Below, one piece after another: positions 63,726 through 64,000 of a stretch of 64,000 nucleotides of DNA. This stretch comes from Nitrososphaerota archaeon (GTDB lineage: Archaea > Thermoproteota > Nitrososphaeria > Nitrososphaerales > Nitrosopumilaceae). Position 1 is the stretch's first letter, and every line of letters begins with the position of its first letter. The stretch is taken from the NCBI GenBank assembly GCA_026708305.1, contig JAPOVD010000006.1, forward strand, positions 26,926-90,925. Direction: 5' to 3'. The position numbers and the translations under genes are program-made. The notes beneath the pieces were generated by a model. It saw only the letters and a list, made by a program, of their open reading frames with translations. It had not been told where the DNA came from and made no database searches.

Positions 63726-64000
63726 TTAATTTTTTATTGTTCGTTTAAAACTATCATATGCATCTTTCGCACTTTTATTGCCATGGACTATAGATCTAAC
63801 TGCTTTTATCATTTCAATTGGATGATCTGATTGCCAAATGTTTCTTCCCATGTCTACACCTGAAGCTCCATCTCGTATAGCATTATGTGTTAACTCCAAA
63901 GCTTTTTTTTCTTCTAATTTAGGACCTCCTGCAATTATGATTGGTATTGGACATGAATTTACTACTTTTTCAAATCCTTCGCAATCATATGTTTTAACTA
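63726..64000 (-). CDS. Class I fructose-bisphosphate aldolase / ADH synthase family, C-terminal part (runs off the right edge)
   Basis: The last 91 or so codons of an aldolase of the DhnA/LsrF family. Visible are IIIAGGPKLEE, a GASGVDMGRNIWQ phosphate-binding loop and the terminal AIRDGASG..IEMIKAVRSIVHG. Homologues are fructose-1,6-bisphosphate aldolase or 2-amino-3,7-dideoxy-heptulosonate synthase (the archaeal aromatic pathway); the catalytic lysine lies outside the window, so I cannot choose. The stop codon is TAA at 63726-63728. Confidence 0.85.
   Translation of the reverse strand, partial: VKTYDCEGFEKVVNSCPIPIIIAGGPKLEEKKALELTHNAIRDGASGVDMGRNIWQSDHPIEMIKAVRSIVHGNKSAKDAYDSFKRTIKN

Noticed and set aside
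1..64000. CRISPR arrays, insertion sequences, prophage or tRNA genes
   Set aside because: I looked for regularly spaced repeats, transposase or integrase motifs and GC-rich cloverleaf or T-loop sequences in the intergenic regions and recognised none; a covariance search could still reveal a tRNA or H/ACA RNA.

Overview
The window reads as chromosomal DNA of an AT-rich ammonia-oxidising thaumarchaeon (Nitrososphaeria, most likely the Nitrosopumilales). The reasons are archaeal information-processing genes (DnaG primase, Rpo7/Spt4, L15e, L31e, L39e, Sec61beta, eIF1, RNase P RNA), an ADP-forming acyl-CoA synthetase next to a crotonase-fold dehydratase as in the thaumarchaeal 3-hydroxypropionate/4-hydroxybutyrate cycle, a degenerate FtsZ homologue, LysW-carrier lysine/arginine synthesis, F420 synthesis genes and split cobalamin-dependent methionine synthase. 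Species assignment is inference. Coding density is very high, TTG and GTG starts are common, and TATA-like boxes lie about 20-30 bases upstream of several start codons, as expected for leaderless or nearly leaderless transcripts. I see no rRNA, tRNA, CRISPR array, transposase or prophage; the window looks like stable core chromosome.

Layout. 1-4.3 kb: 5' part of glutamate dehydrogenase, then 3-hydroxypropionyl-CoA synthetase, 3-hydroxypropionyl-CoA dehydratase and a HesB/IscA protein. 4.4-7.9 kb: dnaG and riboflavin kinase on +, converging on FAD synthetase and a diphthine synthase that carries a C-terminal DUF357-like domain. 7.9-17 kb: a continuous minus-strand run for lysine and arginine synthesis on LysW carriers (argG, lysW2, argX, lysY, lysZ, lysJ, lysM-like regulator, lysS, lysW1, lysX, lysK), which continues directly into dphB and ribL. 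17-27 kb: NitT/TauT-type ABC transporter, MFS transporter, split metH, metF-like gene, Nudix hydrolase, L39e-L31e and FtsZ-like gene. 27-32.6 kb: tRNA methylthiotransferase, fumarase, phosphoglycerate dehydrogenase, L15e, thioredoxin-like protein and a HEAT-repeat protein. 32.6-38.2 kb: nurA-herA-mre11-rad50 DNA-end-resection operon. 38.2-43.5 kb: nadX, nadA, nadC (de novo NAD), spt4, rpo7, Mrp/Nbp35 and dephospho-CoA kinase, whose stop codon lies in a probable C/D-box sRNA. 43.5-53.6 kb: membrane pyrophosphatase, methyltransferase, predicted nuclease, DUF2070 membrane protein, sec61beta, UPF0148 protein, eIF1, CPBP protease, cofC-cofD and an exported membrane-anchored protein of unknown function. 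53.56-53.84 kb: RNase P RNA on -. 53.9-64 kb: tsr3, two base-excision-repair glycosylases, DedA/VTT protein, NusA-like KH protein, aspartyl-tRNA synthetase, ilvB-ilvN-leuA-leuB, a SnoaL-like protein and the 3' part of a class I aldolase-family gene.

How it fits together. Carbon fixation yields acyl-CoA intermediates and 2-oxo acids that feed the amino-acid modules here. Single sets of LysZ/LysY/LysJ/LysK appear to serve both the alpha-aminoadipate (lysine) and glutamate (arginine) branches, while each branch seems to have its own LysW plus ATP-grasp ligase. The most unusual feature is that the two LysW carriers end differently: canonical Glu in LysW2, Gln in LysW1. Other points worth a second look are the DphB-DUF357 fusion, the HEAT protein with a pair of deoxyhypusine-hydroxylase-like His-Glu motifs, the C/D-box RNA on a stop codon, and the predicted exported protein. 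I found no convincing novel defence or mobile system.
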